From: an uncultured Campylobacter sp. | GTDB taxonomy: Bacteria; Campylobacterota; Campylobacteria; Campylobacterales; Campylobacteraceae | Assembly (NCBI RefSeq): GCF_937890585.1 | Contig: NZ_CALACG010000271.1 | Coordinates: 1 to 7,602 of the forward strand | Direction of reading: 5' to 3' | DNA length: 7,602 nucleotides | Shown: positions 6,913 to 7,602 of the stretch, piece after piece | Layout: every line of letters starts with the position of its first letter | Position numbering within the stretch: position 1 is the stretch's first letter | Translations under genes and position numbers: made by a program | The notes under the pieces: generated by a model | What the model was told of the DNA's origin: nothing | The model's database searches: none | What the model saw: only the letters and a program-made list of their open reading frames with translations

Positions 6913-7602
6913 TTATCTGTGATCCTCACCAAAATCAATAGTAGAAATATCATATCTTTGTGGTTCGTCATCATCATTTAATTCATACGCATATAGTATC
7001 GGTCTTGTGTTATCTCCCTCGTAAGAGCAGGTAATAAATGACCATATTTTATCTATACCTGTAGTAGGTATATCTCTATAGCTACATTCCTTAGTCATTC
7101 TATCAACATAGTCATGAAAATAATTCATATCATCAAAATAAGTCTGCCTTCTTTCAGGTGCAGCATCAGAGTAAAGTGCCGCAAAAGTTTTCAACCTGTA
7201 TGTCTTTTGAGGTGTATAAATATATATCATTCTATGTTCTTTAAAGAAATTTTCATCTTTAAATTTTGTGATATCGGTAAACATAGTACCATCTTTCATA
7301 TGATGTCCATAGATAATATTATTAAGTGTTGAGAAATCTGTATTACTATATCCATCCATATAGACAGAGTAATAAGATTCTTTATGGTTAATATCACGAT
7401 GTAGATAATAGTCTATATCATATTCTTTCCATAATACAGGATAATCAATTACAGTTCCGGGAATATACACCCATGCGATAACATCCGGATTTGTAGCCTT
7501 CAACGAATCAAAATCAATTTTCCTTGTATAATTTTCATCAGTCTCATAAGCTTTTGTAGGCGGCTCGGTTGTAGTTTCTTCTTGAGTGGTTGTAGTTTCA
7601 AG
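6913..7602 (-). CDS. Class B sortase, 5' end beyond the window
   Basis: Sortases are membrane-anchored transpeptidases of Gram-positive bacteria that cut a C-terminal sorting motif and attach the protein to peptidoglycan or to pilin subunits. The frame is open to the window edge; the TTG at 7503 is an internal leucine (DSLKATNPDV), so it is not the start. The visible 229 residues begin with a Thr/Glu/Pro-rich linker (about 1-22) leading to KIDFDSLKATNPDVIAWVYI and PGTVIDYPV, the typical start of a SrtB fold. Counting from that leucine as 1, the catalytic residues are H67 in NNIIYGHHMKDG, C159 in ITCSYEGDN and R167 in NTRPILYAYEL. The region between, including an extra helix (NYFHDYVDRM), fits class B rather than A. 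The N-terminal membrane anchor lies outside the window. No substrate gene with a sorting signal is visible, so the recognised motif is unknown. The gene is foreign to Campylobacter. Confidence 0.93.
   Translation of the reverse strand, partial: LETTTTQEETTTEPPTKAYETDENYTRKIDFDSLKATNPDVIAWVYIPGTVIDYPVLWKEYDIDYYLHRDINHKESYYSVYMDGYSNTDFSTLNNIIYGHHMKDGTMFTDITKFKDENFFKEHRMIYIYTPQKTYRLKTFAALYSDAAPERRQTYFDDMNYFHDYVDRMTKECSYRDIPTTGIDKIWSFITCSYEGDNTRPILYAYELNDDDEPQRYDISTIDFGEDHR

Noticed and set aside
7501..7503. TTG at 7503 as start of the sortase
   Set aside because: The frame continues upstream with a typical sortase lead-in (KIDFDSLKATNPDV) and a Thr/Glu linker to the window edge, so the TTG is an internal leucine.

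Overview
The window is a mosaic of two unrelated bacterial backgrounds joined inside one open reading frame. Bases 1 to about 6340 look like a Campylobacter chromosome (Campylobacterota). The run protease ctpA, purC, purS, purQ, an SH3-domain periplasmic protein and plsC follows the order I recall for C. jejuni cj0511 to cj0516, and AAATTTA-type words are frequent throughout. Bases from about 6350 to 7602 look like a low-GC Gram-positive, probably a clostridium or Lachnospiraceae relative. They carry the N-terminal part of an acetolactate synthase small subunit (ilvN/ilvH), with a near-consensus vegetative promoter and a strong GGGAGG ribosome site, and a class B sortase. Sortase B is a Gram-positive cell-surface enzyme that does not belong in Campylobacter.

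Layout. 1-1398 (+): the 3' part of a methyl-accepting chemotaxis protein, closed by a clear intrinsic terminator at 1426-1451. 1568-6340 (-): a tightly packed gene run, read from right to left as ctpA (lacking its 5' end), purC, purS, purQ, the SH3-domain protein and plsC. Gaps are 16 and 8 nt, and three later junctions overlap (4, 7 and 14 nt), so this is one operon with probable translational coupling. A stem-loop just past plsC may end it. About 6334-6360: the join, where IlvN-like sequence passes in frame into the CtpA protease. 6745-6912: a 168-nt intergenic region holding the ilvN promoter and an AT-rich inverted repeat. 6913-7602 (-): sortase B, running off the right edge.

How the genes work together. 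PurC, PurS and PurQ act in de novo purine synthesis: PurS and PurQ are subunits of FGAM synthetase with a separate PurL, and PurC makes SAICAR. PlsC makes phosphatidic acid. CtpA and the SH3 protein are envelope proteins whose link to purine synthesis is only positional. The IlvN-CtpA fusion has lost both the protease signal peptide and the end of IlvN, so it is unlikely to be a functional protein. The simplest reading is a chimeric contig from a mixed sample (for example oral or gut, where both lineages live); a real recombination event is the less likely alternative. I found no convincing new biological system here.
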